Below, piece after piece: positions 9,418 through 19,001 of a stretch of DNA of 36,112 nucleotides. A model generated the notes under the pieces. That model was not told where the DNA came from. It searched no databases and was given only the letters and a program-made list of their open reading frames with translations. This DNA is from Bermanella sp. (lineage in GTDB: Bacteria; Pseudomonadota; Gammaproteobacteria; Pseudomonadales; Oceanobacteraceae), in the NCBI GenBank assembly GCA_029938135.1, contig JAPYOO010000003.1:16225-52336 (forward strand), in the 5' to 3' direction. The first letter of the stretch is position 1. Every line of letters begins with the position of its first letter. The translations under genes were made by a program, and so were the position numbers.

Positions 9418-10485
9418 ATGAGCAATACACGCCTTGAAGATTTAAATGTTAAGAGCGCCACCCCTCTTATTACACCAGAAAAATTAAAAGCACAGTTGCC
9501 AGTAAGTGAGCTGGCAATGGCATCTGTGGAAGCTGGTCGAGCAGCCATACGTGATATTTTAGAGCGTAAGGATCATCGCTTATTCGTTGTAATTGGCCCG
9601 TGCTCAATACATGATGTAAAAGCTGCCAAAGAGTATGCTGAGCGTCTAAGGGTGTTGAGTAGCAAGGTAGATGATACTTTGTTGCTCGTTATGCGTGTCT
9701 ATTTTGAAAAGCCACGCACAACAGTGGGCTGGAAAGGGTTGATTAACGATCCATATTTGAATGATACATTCAAAATTGAAGATGGCCTTACCATCTCAAG
9801 AAAGCTGCTTATCGACCTTGCTGAAATGGACCTGCCATTAAGTACTGAAGCGCTTGACCCAATATCTCCTCAATACCTTCAAGACCTCATTAGCTGGTCT
9901 GCCATTGGTGCGCGTACAACTGAAAGTCAAACTCACAGAGAAATGGCCAGTGGCCTATCTTCAGCAGTAGGCTTCAAAAATGGTACAGATGGCAACTTAA
10001 CAGTGGCTATTAACGCCCTACAGTCAGTTGAAAGTCCTCATAGATTTTTAGGTGTCAATGAAAACGGACAGGTGTCTGTTGTTGAAACTAAGGGTAATTC
10101 ATTTGGTCACATTGTACTTCGTGGCGGCGGTGGCAAGCCCAACTATGATTCAGTGAATATCGCCTTGTGTGAGCAAGAGATTGAAAAAGCCAATATCCCC
10201 AATAATATTATGATTGACTGTAGTCACGCTAATTCAAACAAAGATCCGGCTCTTCAGCCACTTGTAATGGATAACGCCACCAATCAGATTTTAGAGGGTA
10301 ATAAATCTATTGTCGGCCTAATGGTAGAGTCACATTTAGAATTTGGTAATCAGAGTATTCCAGCCAATTTGGATGACTTGGTATATGGTAAGTCTGTCAC
10401 GGATGGCTGTATATCCTGGAGTCAAACAGAAGAAGCCATCCTGAAAATGCACGAAAAACTAAAAGATATCCTGCCTAAGCGTTAA
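9418..10485 (+). CDS. 3-deoxy-7-phosphoheptulonate synthase, class I (AroF/AroG/AroH type)
   Basis: 'RLFVVIGPCSIHDVKAAKEYAERL', 'VMRVYFEKPRTTVGWKGLINDPYL', 'SWSAIGARTTESQTHREMASGLSSAVGFKNGTDGN', 'IMIDCSHANSNKDP', 'SVTDGCISW'. Track start 9409 is TTG; ATG at 9418 is more likely. Confidence 0.93.
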   Translation: MSNTRLEDLNVKSATPLITPEKLKAQLPVSELAMASVEAGRAAIRDILERKDHRLFVVIGPCSIHDVKAAKEYAERLRVLSSKVDDTLLLVMRVYFEKPRTTVGWKGLINDPYLNDTFKIEDGLTISRKLLIDLAEMDLPLSTEALDPISPQYLQDLISWSAIGARTTESQTHREMASGLSSAVGFKNGTDGNLTVAINALQSVESPHRFLGVNENGQVSVVETKGNSFGHIVLRGGGGKPNYDSVNIALCEQEIEKANIPNNIMIDCSHANSNKDPALQPLVMDNATNQILEGNKSIVGLMVESHLEFGNQSIPANLDDLVYGKSVTDGCISWSQTEEAILKMHEKLKDILPKR

Positions 10486-10490
10486 GCTAG

Positions 10491-10523
10491 ACATGGGGTT
10501 GCCATGCAACCCCATGTCTTTTC
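10491..10523 (+). terminator. Hairpin terminator downstream of DAHP synthase
   Basis: ACATGGGGTTG / CAACCCCATGT perfect 11-bp stem, CCATG loop, then CTTTTC. Confidence 0.75.
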
Positions 10524-10563
10524 TGTGATAGAATTCGCCCCTTTAATATTTGAGTAGTTAACG

Positions 10564-11058
10564 ATGAACCGTCCACAAGTCGGCATTATCATGGGATCAA
10601 CCTCTGATTGGCCCACCATGGAAAAAGCAGAAGAGATGCTTAAAACACTGGGTGTAAGCTATGAGGTTAAAGTAGTTTCAGCTCACCGAACACCTGATTT
10701 ATTGTTTGAATACGCTGAAACCGCTTCCGAGAGAGGCATTCAGGTGATTATCGCAGGCGCTGGTGGAGCAGCCCACCTACCCGGCATGGTGGCGGCTAAA
10801 ACCCACATCCCCGTTTTAGGTGTGCCTGTTAAGAGTAAAACTCTCAATGGTATCGACTCGCTACTTTCTATCGCACAAATGCCTGCTGGCATAGCCGTTG
10901 GAACCCTAGCTATTGGCCCTGCTGGGGCCGCTAATGCGGGTATTCTAGCTGGTCAGATCATTGCGCTTAATAATAGTGATGTGCGCGGTAAGCTTATTGA
11001 GTTTCGTGCCAAGCAAACAGATAAAGTTTTATCCATTCCAGATCCAAGAGATGCATAA
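10564..11058 (+). CDS. purE: N5-carboxyaminoimidazole ribonucleotide mutase
   Basis: 164 aa; '[40 protein letters not shown]', '[28 protein letters not shown]'. Confidence 0.96.
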   Translation: MNRPQVGIIMGSTSDWPTMEKAEEMLKTLGVSYEVKVVSAHRTPDLLFEYAETASERGIQVIIAGAGGAAHLPGMVAAKTHIPVLGVPVKSKTLNGIDSLLSIAQMPAGIAVGTLAIGPAGAANAGILAGQIIALNNSDVRGKLIEFRAKQTDKVLSIPDPRDA

Positions 11059-12161
11059 TGGCTTGTAAGCGCGTAGGAATAATAGGCTCAGGACAGTTGG
11101 GCAGAATGATGGCATTGGCTGGCACTCCCTTAGATGTGGAGTTTGTTTTCTTCGATGAAGCTCAAGGCTCCCCTTGCAGTCAGCTTGGCCGAATGATCCA
11201 GCCGAGTAGCGACAATGCTTTGAAGGATTTCATCTCTTCAGTGGATGTAGTGACTTACGAGAGTGAGAATACCAGCCTTGAATTGGTGCGCGAAATAAAC
11301 AAGCAGAAGCCAGTGTATCCACCTGAACTGTCCCTGGGTAAGAGTCAGCACCGGTTAACCGAAAAAACTGAATTCAATGATTTAGGCATAGATACCGCTA
11401 AATTCAAGCGCGTGACTAGCAAGCAAGAGCTGGCAAGCGCAACAGCTGAACTTGGCTTCCCTATAGTGGTTAAAACCACAACCTTGGGTTACGACGGAAA
11501 AGGACAGGCTGTCATTAAAACAGCAGCCGATGTAGATACTGCTTGGGAGCAATTAGGTGGCAGTGAGTTAATCGCCGAATCCTTCGTGAATTTTAGCCGA
11601 GAATTATCTGTTATCGCAGCAAGAGGCGTAAATGGTGAGATTAAAATTTACCCAATTGCAGAAAACATGCATCAAGATGGAATACTTCGTGTATCAAGAG
11701 TCCCAGTTAAAGGCCTGAGCCCTGAAAAAGAGCAACAAGCTAAAGACTTTATCACCCTACTCCTAAACCATCTTGGGCATGTGGGTGTGTTAACACTTGA
11801 GCTGTTTGATTGTGAGGGCGGTCTAGTCGCTAATGAAATGGCACCTCGTGTCCATAATTCGGGTCACTGGAGCATTGAAGGTAGTTTCTGTAGTCAGTTT
11901 GAGAACCACGTTCGTGCAATCTGCGGCATGCCTCTGGGTAATCCTGAAGCCAAGCAGGCTGCTTCTGCCATGATTAATGTAATTGGCAAAAATGGTGATC
12001 GCAATTGTGTATTGGCTAACTCAAATGCACACCTGCATATGTACGGGAAGTCAGAAAGACTCAATCGTAAATTGGGTCACATAAATGTATTTGCCGACAC
12101 GGAGAAAGAAGTGGAAGATAATTTAGTTAAATTAGCGGATTTTATAGAGGAATGTGGATAG
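11058..12161 (+). CDS. purK: N5-carboxyaminoimidazole ribonucleotide synthase
   Basis: 367 aa ATP-grasp; 'VGIIGSGQLGRMMALAG', 'FPIVVKTTTLGYDGKGQ', 'GVLTLELFDCEGGLVANEMAPRVHNSGHWSIEG'. Start overlaps the purE stop. Confidence 0.96.
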   Translation: MACKRVGIIGSGQLGRMMALAGTPLDVEFVFFDEAQGSPCSQLGRMIQPSSDNALKDFISSVDVVTYESENTSLELVREINKQKPVYPPELSLGKSQHRLTEKTEFNDLGIDTAKFKRVTSKQELASATAELGFPIVVKTTTLGYDGKGQAVIKTAADVDTAWEQLGGSELIAESFVNFSRELSVIAARGVNGEIKIYPIAENMHQDGILRVSRVPVKGLSPEKEQQAKDFITLLLNHLGHVGVLTLELFDCEGGLVANEMAPRVHNSGHWSIEGSFCSQFENHVRAICGMPLGNPEAKQAASAMINVIGKNGDRNCVLANSNAHLHMYGKSERLNRKLGHINVFADTEKEVEDNLVKLADFIEECG

Positions 12162-12203
12162 CTTGGATAGATCTTTCGCAGCTCTAGCTAATCGATAGCT
12201 AAT

Positions 12204-12238
12204 AAAGCCACTCACTTAGGTATGAGTGGCTTTTTGGT
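12204..12238 (+). terminator. Terminator between purK and nfuA
   Basis: AAAGCCACTCA (12204-12214) / TGAGTGGCTTT (12223-12233) followed by a T-rich tract. Confidence 0.8.
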
Positions 12239-12239
12239 T

Positions 12240-12818
12240 TTACATGTAAGCATTGTCCGAATTGGTGTGGTCGGTAACATCGCGAACACCTGATAATTGC
12301 GGTAATTTAGCTAAAAGTGTTTTTTCGACACCCTCTTTAAGTGTTATGTCTACTGCGCTACATCCTTGGCAACCACCGCCAAACTCCAGGATCGCCAATC
12401 CGTCTTCAGTTATTTCTATCAATTTAACTTCACCGCCGTGAGAAGCCAGGCCCGGATTAACCTCATTATATAGGATGTAAGTTACCTGTTCTTCAAGGGG
12501 GCTGTCGTTGGTTACTTTAGGCATTTTGGCATTGGGTGCCTTAATTGTCAGCTGGCCGCCCATTTTGTCTTTTGCAAAATCTATTTTGGCATCTTCCATA
12601 TATAGGATGCTTTGTTTGTCTAAATACACACGGAGATCATCAAGATCCATTATCTCATCGTTTTCATTGATCTCATCAGGGCGACAATAGGCTAAGCAAG
12701 TCTCAGCATAAGGTGTCCCTGGTTGAGTAATAAACACCCGTACAGACATGCCAGGTGAGTTTTGTTTTGCCAGAAGCCCAGCCAGGTATTCTCTGGCTGA
12801 ATCAGTAATGTCCAACAT
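12240..12818 (-). CDS. nfuA: Fe-S biogenesis protein NfuA
   Basis: 192 aa; N-terminal A-type-like domain plus Nfu C-terminal 'NPGLASHGGEVKLIEITEDGLAILEFGGGCQGCSAVDITLKEGVEKTLL' with CxxC. Confidence 0.95.
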   Translation of the reverse strand: MLDITDSAREYLAGLLAKQNSPGMSVRVFITQPGTPYAETCLAYCRPDEINENDEIMDLDDLRVYLDKQSILYMEDAKIDFAKDKMGGQLTIKAPNAKMPKVTNDSPLEEQVTYILYNEVNPGLASHGGEVKLIEITEDGLAILEFGGGCQGCSAVDITLKEGVEKTLLAKLPQLSGVRDVTDHTNSDNAYM

Positions 12819-13083
12819 GCAACAACTCCAAATATTTTGCTCGATTTTACTGATTTCCTACCAAAAAACCAATCCCTACTTCATTACTCGGGTATTTATT
12901 TCCACCAACCTCCTAAGTTAACCACCTTCAAAAACGAAATCACTAAAAGAAGTAAAATAGATAAGCGTTATAGGTTTTAAATCATATTCTCGATATATGA
13001 ATTTTGCTATTATTCGCACAAAAGCGAATTAGCGCATTATGGCCTCAGATTAGATTTTGATGCGATATTGATTGGATACCAGT

Positions 13084-14742
13084 ATGTATAAATATGATGA
13101 CTACGATCAACGTATCGTAGATGAGCGCGTCGCTCAATTTAAAGACCAGACGGATCGATATCTTGCTGGTGAATTAACGGAAGAGCAGTTTCTACCACTG
13201 CGCTTACAAAATGGCCTTTATGTGCAGCGCTATGCACCTATGCTTCGTGTTGCCGTGCCCTATGGTTTAATGTCTAGCCAGCAAGTTCGAAAGCTAGCCC
13301 ACATCGCTCGGACGTACGACAAAGGCTATGCGCACATCAGTACGCGCACAAACGTACAATTTAACTGGCCTGAACTTGCTGATGTTCCTGCTATTCTTGC
13401 AGAGCTTGCCAGTGTTCAAATGCACGCCATTCAAACGAGTGGTAACTGTATACGTAACACCACCACCGATCAATTTGCCGGTGTAGTTCCTAATGAACTG
13501 GTAGACCCAAGACCTTATTGCGAAATTATACGTCAGTGGTCAACGTTCCACCCTGAATTTGCCTTTTTACCACGTAAATTTAAAATTGCCGTAAACAGTC
13601 ACGAAACAGACGATCGTGTTGCTACTCTTTTACATGATATTGGCATTAAGATCGTTCGTAATTCAGCTGATGAAATTGGTTTTCAGGTATACGTAGGTGG
13701 CGGTCTTGGCCGTACTCCAATCGTTGCAAGCCTAGTTAAAGAATTCCTAGCTGAGAAAGATCTTCTTACCTACCTAGATGCAGTACTTAGGGTCTACAAC
13801 CTAAATGGTCGTCGCGACAATAAGTACAAAGCACGTATTAAAATTTTAGTGAAAGCTTTAGGCGTTGAAGCATTTGCCAAGCTAGTTGACGAAGAATGGC
13901 AGCACCTAAAGGACGGTCCGGGCACGTTAACAGACCAAGAACTTGAACGCATTAAAGGTCACTTTACCGCTCCAGACTATAAAGTGTTAAGTGCCAGCTC
14001 AGAGCTTAAAACCCAAACACAAGAGAATAAAGCTTTTAGTAACTGGTATAACCGCAACGTAAGTGAGCATAAAGTAGCGGGCTACGCGATTGTCACGTTA
14101 ACGCTTAAAAAATTAGGTACCGCTCCTGGTGATATTACCGATCAGCAACTTGATACGGTTGCTGACCTAGCTGATAAATACAGTTTGGGCGAAGTTCGCG
14201 GCTCACATGAACAGAACCTAGTGCTAGCTGATGTAGAAGAGTCACAATTATTTGCATTATGGCAAGAAGCTAAGGCTGCTGGGTTTGCAACGCCAAACCT
14301 AGGTTTGTTGACGGACATGATTTGCTGTCCTGGTGGCGACTTTTGTGCGCTGGCTAATGCTAAGTCACTTCCTGTTGCTGAAGCGTTACAGGAAAAATTC
14401 GATAATTTAGATTACCTTCATGATTTGGGCGAAATAGACCTAAATATCTCTGGCTGTATGAATGCCTGTGGTCATCATCATATTGGTCATATTGGTATTT
14501 TAGGAGTGGACAAAAAAGGCGCTGAATTCTACCAAGTATCGCTTGGCGGTAAATCAGGCGTTGGTGCCAATGTAGGTAAGATCTTAGGGCCTTCTTTCGC
14601 TCGCGATCAGATGCCTATGATCATAGAGAAGATTCTATCTATATTTGTAGATCTTAGAATAGACGGTGAACGTTTTATCGACACCTACGACCGTGTTGGT
14701 CAAGCCCCATTTAAGGAACGCGTTTATGCAAAAGCTAATTAA
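13084..14742 (+). CDS. cysI: Assimilatory sulfite (nitrite/sulfite) reductase hemoprotein, CysI-type
   Basis: 'HISTRTNVQFNWPEL', 'QTSGNCIRNTTTDQFAGV', 'DMICCPGGDFCALANAKS', 'DLNISGCMNACGHHHIGHIGILGVDKKG' siroheme/4Fe-4S motifs. Track start 13072 is TTG; ATG at 13084 preferred. Confidence 0.9.
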   Translation: MYKYDDYDQRIVDERVAQFKDQTDRYLAGELTEEQFLPLRLQNGLYVQRYAPMLRVAVPYGLMSSQQVRKLAHIARTYDKGYAHISTRTNVQFNWPELADVPAILAELASVQMHAIQTSGNCIRNTTTDQFAGVVPNELVDPRPYCEIIRQWSTFHPEFAFLPRKFKIAVNSHETDDRVATLLHDIGIKIVRNSADEIGFQVYVGGGLGRTPIVASLVKEFLAEKDLLTYLDAVLRVYNLNGRRDNKYKARIKILVKALGVEAFAKLVDEEWQHLKDGPGTLTDQELERIKGHFTAPDYKVLSASSELKTQTQENKAFSNWYNRNVSEHKVAGYAIVTLTLKKLGTAPGDITDQQLDTVADLADKYSLGEVRGSHEQNLVLADVEESQLFALWQEAKAAGFATPNLGLLTDMICCPGGDFCALANAKSLPVAEALQEKFDNLDYLHDLGEIDLNISGCMNACGHHHIGHIGILGVDKKGAEFYQVSLGGKSGVGANVGKILGPSFARDQMPMIIEKILSIFVDLRIDGERFIDTYDRVGQAPFKERVYAKAN

Positions 14743-15214
14743 TCATACTGGCGTTATAGACAATAACTGGGCCTTGATTGAAACAGTTGAAGGTGAGTTA
14801 CCTAGTGGTCAGATCTTGGTGCCCGCTTCTTATTGGCTTGAAAACTTAGAGGCCTTAAAAGGACGTAGCGATGTCGGCATCTGGTTTGCTGCGGATGCCC
14901 AGATTGCTCCTTTTCTTGCGCTAATAAGCGACGTTGCCGTTATTGCCATTAACTTCCCTGCCTTTGCTAACGGCCGCGGCTATAGCCTTGCTAGACTTGT
15001 TAAAGAGCGCAGTGGCTTTAAAGGCGAATTACGAGCGTTTGGTGATGTATTGCTAGATCAACTTTTCTTTATGAGACGTTGTGGGTTTGATACCTACTTG
15101 TTAAAAGAAGGTCTGTCTGGTGAAAAAGCGGTTGAATATTTCGCCACGTTCGCCGACCCCTACCAGTTGGCTTACGATAAGCCAGAGCCACTTTTTAGAC
15201 GTAAAGGCGCTTAA
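14726..15214 (+). CDS. DUF934-family protein (sulfite-reductase-associated)
   Basis: MQKLINHTGVIDNNWALIETVEGELPSGQILVPASYWLENLEALKGRSDVGIWFAADAQIAPF...FANGRGYSLARLVKERSGFKGELRAFGDVLLDQLFFMRRCGFDTYLL; overlaps the cysI stop by 17 bp. Internal ATG 14726 preferred over track start 14666. Confidence 0.85.
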   Translation: MQKLINHTGVIDNNWALIETVEGELPSGQILVPASYWLENLEALKGRSDVGIWFAADAQIAPFLALISDVAVIAINFPAFANGRGYSLARLVKERSGFKGELRAFGDVLLDQLFFMRRCGFDTYLLKEGLSGEKAVEYFATFADPYQLAYDKPEPLFRRKGA

Positions 15215-15225
15215 TAATTGGCTGC

Positions 15226-15266
15226 AACCACCTAATACAGTTTAAAATAGATTGTTTTAGGTGGTT
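15226..15266 (+). terminator. Hairpin downstream of the cysI-DUF934 operon
   Basis: AACCACCTAA (15226-15235) / TTAGGTGGTT (15257-15266), 10-bp perfect stem; followed by a C9 run rather than T-run, so terminator function is uncertain. Confidence 0.45.
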
Positions 15267-15393
15267 ATCCCCCCCCCTTCTTCACAGTGCTGACCTTTTT
15301 CACACTAAAATGTCGCTTTAAATACAATTACATCTCTACCCTCTTCTATACTTTCTGGTAGTATCCGCCCAAAATCGATTCTAGGTATTTAGC

Positions 15394-16713
15394 TTGTTTA
15401 ATCAATTCAATCTTGACCCTCAGCTTTTAAAAGCCATTGAGGCGTTGGATTACAACGCTCCCACCCCTGTACAGGCCCAGGCCATACCGGCTGCTTTAAC
15501 AGGCGACGATATAATGGTGTGTGCTCAGACGGGTAGTGGCAAGACAGCTGCATTCCTATTGCCGACCATAGATAAACTTATTAGAAATAAAGCCCCTAAC
15601 AGTGCCACCAGAGTGCTGGTATTGGCCCCTACTAGGGAATTGGCTAGGCAGTTATTTAAGCAGTGTGAATTACTTACTAAGTTTGCTCCGATAGAGGCTG
15701 GCCTTATCACGGGCGGAGAATCTTTTAAATTTCAAGCGGCTACGTTTCGTAAAAACCCTGAGATTATTATTTCTACACCGGGTCGATTAATCGACCATCT
15801 AGGTCGAAAACCCACCTTAATGGATGATGTAGAAGTGCTCATTCTTGATGAAGCCGATCGCATGCTCGATATGGGTTTTGCAGAAGATGTAATGAATATT
15901 GCAAATAAATGTAAGCCGGATCGTCAGACGATGCTGTTCTCAGCCACCATGAACCAAAAAGGCATTCGCCACGTTATCAAACAGGTCCTAAAAGACCCTG
16001 TAGCGATAACCGTGGATGACATTAATAGTAAACACGACAATATCAAACAGCAGGTTCTTTTAGCGGACGATGACCAACATAAGGATCGCTTACTCACATG
16101 GATGCTTGCCAACGAAACATACCGTCAGTGTTTGATATTCAGCAATACAAAAGCGAAGACCGATGAGTTATATCATTTTTTGCGCTACCACAAGCACAAA
16201 GTAGGTGTGCTACACGGTGACATGACGCAAGACGAACGCAACCACATTATGAGTCGTATGCAGCAAGGGCATGTGAAAGTATTGGTTGCAACAGATGTGG
16301 CCTCACGCGGCCTAGATGTTAAGGACATTGATCTAGTCGTTAACTTTGACCTACCCCGCAGTGCTGATGACTATGTGCATCGTATTGGTAGAACCGGTCG
16401 TGCCGGCGAGCAAGGATTAGCTGTATCCTTGGTTAATCACTTTGAATGGAATTTAAAGGCCTCTATTGAACGCTACCTAAAAATAGAGCTTGAAGTACGA
16501 AAAATTAAGACTTTATTAGGTAAGTACAAAGGCCCTAAAAAGTTAAAGTCTAATGGCAAGCCGGTTGGTAAAAAGAAAAAAGACGTTAAGAAAGCGGCTG
16601 AGAAAAAGGCGGCTATTAAAGCTCGTCCGGGTAAGCCTAAAAAGCCTCGCGCACCTGTGGCAAAACACTTTGGTGACGGCAGTGCCCCCTTTAAAAGAAA
16701 ATCAAGCAGCTAG
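15394..16713 (+). CDS. DEAD-box ATP-dependent RNA helicase (SrmB/RhlE-like)
   Basis: 439 aa; Q-motif 'FNLDPQLLKAIEALDYNAPTPVQAQAIP', 'AQTGSGKTAAF', 'PTRELARQL', 'LDEADRMLDMGF', 'FSATM', 'HRIGRTGRAG', Lys-rich C-terminus. Apparent TTG start. Confidence 0.92.
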   Translation: MFNQFNLDPQLLKAIEALDYNAPTPVQAQAIPAALTGDDIMVCAQTGSGKTAAFLLPTIDKLIRNKAPNSATRVLVLAPTRELARQLFKQCELLTKFAPIEAGLITGGESFKFQAATFRKNPEIIISTPGRLIDHLGRKPTLMDDVEVLILDEADRMLDMGFAEDVMNIANKCKPDRQTMLFSATMNQKGIRHVIKQVLKDPVAITVDDINSKHDNIKQQVLLADDDQHKDRLLTWMLANETYRQCLIFSNTKAKTDELYHFLRYHKHKVGVLHGDMTQDERNHIMSRMQQGHVKVLVATDVASRGLDVKDIDLVVNFDLPRSADDYVHRIGRTGRAGEQGLAVSLVNHFEWNLKASIERYLKIELEVRKIKTLLGKYKGPKKLKSNGKPVGKKKKDVKKAAEKKAAIKARPGKPKKPRAPVAKHFGDGSAPFKRKSSS

Positions 16714-16722
16714 TCTTCTCTC

Positions 16723-16760
16723 TTTGTAAAAAGGATTGTTCATTTGGTCCTTTTTACAAA
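16723..16760. terminator. Inverted repeat after helicase gene
   Basis: TTTGTAAAAAGGA (16723-16735) / TCCTTTTTACAAA (16748-16760), 13-bp perfect arms. Confidence 0.55.
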
Positions 16761-16825
16761 ACCCCTTTCTACTCTTTACACCCATGTAAATATGCCTCAT
16801 GTTAAGCGCTTAGGGAGAGTATTTG

Positions 16826-17992
16826 ATGGAACAGGGTTTGTTTTTTTCTTTTTTTGTGATTTTTAGTGGCGCAGCTGTGCTCGCCACCTTTTCCCTATAT
16901 ACCCATCAACCTATTATTATTGCTTATGTCGCGCTAGGTTTAATTGCAGGCCCCTCAGGCTTTCAGCTAGTTAGTGACCCGCAATTACTGAATGAAATTT
17001 CCCACATAGGGATTGTCTTCCTGCTGTTTTTACTGGGTTTAGACATGCAGCCTAGTAGCCTCATTCATGTGCTTAAGAAGGCAAGCTTAGTTGCTCTCAT
17101 TAGCTCGGCCTTCTTTTTTGCTTTGGGATATTTTGCGGGAATCGCTTTTCACTTTACAACACAAGAGAGTCTCATCATGGGTGCCGCTATGATGTTCTCT
17201 AGCACCATCATAGGCATTAAATTACTGCCTACTACCGTACTGCACCATAAACACATGGGCGAGCTCATGATAGGCCTTCTGTTACTGCAAGATATTCTGG
17301 CCATAATTGTATTGCTTGTGATTGGTAGTGCAGCAGATCCAGCTGGTGAGCATACTCACTTAGCTCTGACCGCACTAGCCTTGCCCTGCTTGATTTTGGC
17401 ATCCTACATAACGGTTAAGTGGGTTATTTTACCGTTATTAGAAAAATTTGATTTATTTCATGAATACATATTCTTAATGGCCATAGGTTGGTGTTTAGGC
17501 ATGGCCGAGCTAGCCGAGTTTGTGGGGTTATCTAAAGAAATTGGGGCGTTTATAGCGGGCATAACATTAGCAACCCATCCTGTTGCTCAATTCATGACGG
17601 ATAAACTTAAACCTATTAGAGATTTTTTCTTGGTATTGTTTTTCTTTACGCTAGGGGCAAATTTTAAAATTCATGTACTGGCAGACATTTGGCTTTACGC
17701 ACTCATCTTAAGCGCTATTGTCATTGCTATTAAGCCTGTGACGTTTAAAGTTTTGTTATCTCAGCAGCTAGAACACAGTAGCTTGGCTTGGGATGTAGGG
17801 TTTAGGCTGGGTCAGATTAGTGAGTTTTCGCTACTAATCGTGTATTTGGCACTTTCATCAAACCTTATAGGGGAGCAAGCAGCCCATGTGATTCAGGCTA
17901 CTGCTGTTTTGACCTTTGTGATTTCAACTTATATTGTCATATTCAACTACCCTACCCCAATCGCCCCCTCTTCAAAATTGAGGCGCGACTAG
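16826..17992 (+). CDS. Kef/CPA2-type cation:proton antiporter (membrane domain only)
   Basis: 389 aa; 'IIIAYVALGLIAGPSGFQLV', 'ISHIGIVFLLFLLGLDMQPSSL', 'GAAMMFSSTIIGIKLLP', 'LSKEIGAFIAGITLA'. No C-terminal TrkA-N domain. ATG 16826 preferred to TTG 16823. Confidence 0.85.
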   Translation: MEQGLFFSFFVIFSGAAVLATFSLYTHQPIIIAYVALGLIAGPSGFQLVSDPQLLNEISHIGIVFLLFLLGLDMQPSSLIHVLKKASLVALISSAFFFALGYFAGIAFHFTTQESLIMGAAMMFSSTIIGIKLLPTTVLHHKHMGELMIGLLLLQDILAIIVLLVIGSAADPAGEHTHLALTALALPCLILASYITVKWVILPLLEKFDLFHEYIFLMAIGWCLGMAELAEFVGLSKEIGAFIAGITLATHPVAQFMTDKLKPIRDFFLVLFFFTLGANFKIHVLADIWLYALILSAIVIAIKPVTFKVLLSQQLEHSSLAWDVGFRLGQISEFSLLIVYLALSSNLIGEQAAHVIQATAVLTFVISTYIVIFNYPTPIAPSSKLRRD

Positions 17993-18009
17993 GAGGGTAT
18001 GTTGCGTAT

Positions 18010-18999
18010 CTACTGGTGATTCAGTATGTAACGCCCTTTGACGGTGCCGTTCAGTAGCAACTGTAATGAGTCTGCAAGTTGCTCCTTTTGAATGATCTGA
18101 CACTGCGTAAGTAACTCAGGTAAGGCCCACTCTTTTGAAATCTTTTCCCACATAGATTTCTTCACGTGAAGTGGTAATTCCACCGAATCCACTCCTAGCA
18201 AGTTAACCCCGCGTAAAATAAAGGGCAGAACCGTAGTGTTAAGCTCAATCGAAGCCACTAAGCCACAACACGCCACTGAGCCGCTAGGCTTAATGACCTT
18301 AAGTAAGGTCGCCAAAATGTCGCCTCCCGCTACATCAATGGCGCCTGCGTATACTGGTTTAAGCATTGGGCGCTTGCTTTGATCTAGAAAGTCAGCCCTA
18401 TCAACGACAACACTTGCGCCTAATTGCTCAAAAAAGGTAGATTCAGCCGTTTTGGCAGTGAGGGCGTGCACTTCAAAACCTAGCTTGGCCAATAGCATAA
18501 TGGCAACGCTGCCAACGCCACCACTGGCACCTGACACGAGTACAGGCCCCTGATTGGGTGTAAGGCCTGCCATGATAAGTTTGTCTATGCACAGCGCTGC
18601 GGTAAATCCAGCCGTACCCCAGGCCATGCCCTGCATTGCTGACATATCATTGGGCATTGGCATAACCCACTCTTTGGGCACGCTTATATATTCTCCAAAG
18701 CCGCCACTTGTGTTCATGCCTAGGTCATAACCGATTACAAAAACGCTCTGCCCTTCGATAAATCCACCAGACGTGCATGAAACTACCTTGCCCGCCGCAT
18801 CTATACCGGGTGTGTGAGGGTATTGTTTAGTGACCCCTTTATTGCCACTGAATGATAATGCGTCCTTATAATTTAAAGACGAACATTCAACTTTTATAAG
18901 AACATCTCCTTCAGGAAGGTCTTTATGATTAAGCGTCTTAACCTTGCCCTCAAATATTCCTTCTTTAGTTTGCTCCACCACAAATGAGCGGTAATCCAT
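18010..18999 (-). CDS. AcuI/YhdH-family quinone oxidoreductase (acrylyl-CoA reductase-like MDR)
   Basis: 'MDYRSFVVEQTKEGIFEGKVKTLNHKDLPEGDVLIKVECSSLNYKDALSFSGNKGVTKQYPHTPGIDAAGKV', 'GPVLVSGASGGVGSVAIMLLAKLGFEVHALTAK'. Confidence 0.88.
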   Translation of the reverse strand: MDYRSFVVEQTKEGIFEGKVKTLNHKDLPEGDVLIKVECSSLNYKDALSFSGNKGVTKQYPHTPGIDAAGKVVSCTSGGFIEGQSVFVIGYDLGMNTSGGFGEYISVPKEWVMPMPNDMSAMQGMAWGTAGFTAALCIDKLIMAGLTPNQGPVLVSGASGGVGSVAIMLLAKLGFEVHALTAKTAESTFFEQLGASVVVDRADFLDQSKRPMLKPVYAGAIDVAGGDILATLLKVIKPSGSVACCGLVASIELNTTVLPFILRGVNLLGVDSVELPLHVKKSMWEKISKEWALPELLTQCQIIQKEQLADSLQLLLNGTVKGRYILNHQ

Positions 19000-19001
19000 A
19001 T

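Noticed and set aside
9321-9548. Minus-strand 75-aa ORF
   Set aside because: Overlaps the start of the DAHP synthase gene on the opposite strand; no supporting signal.
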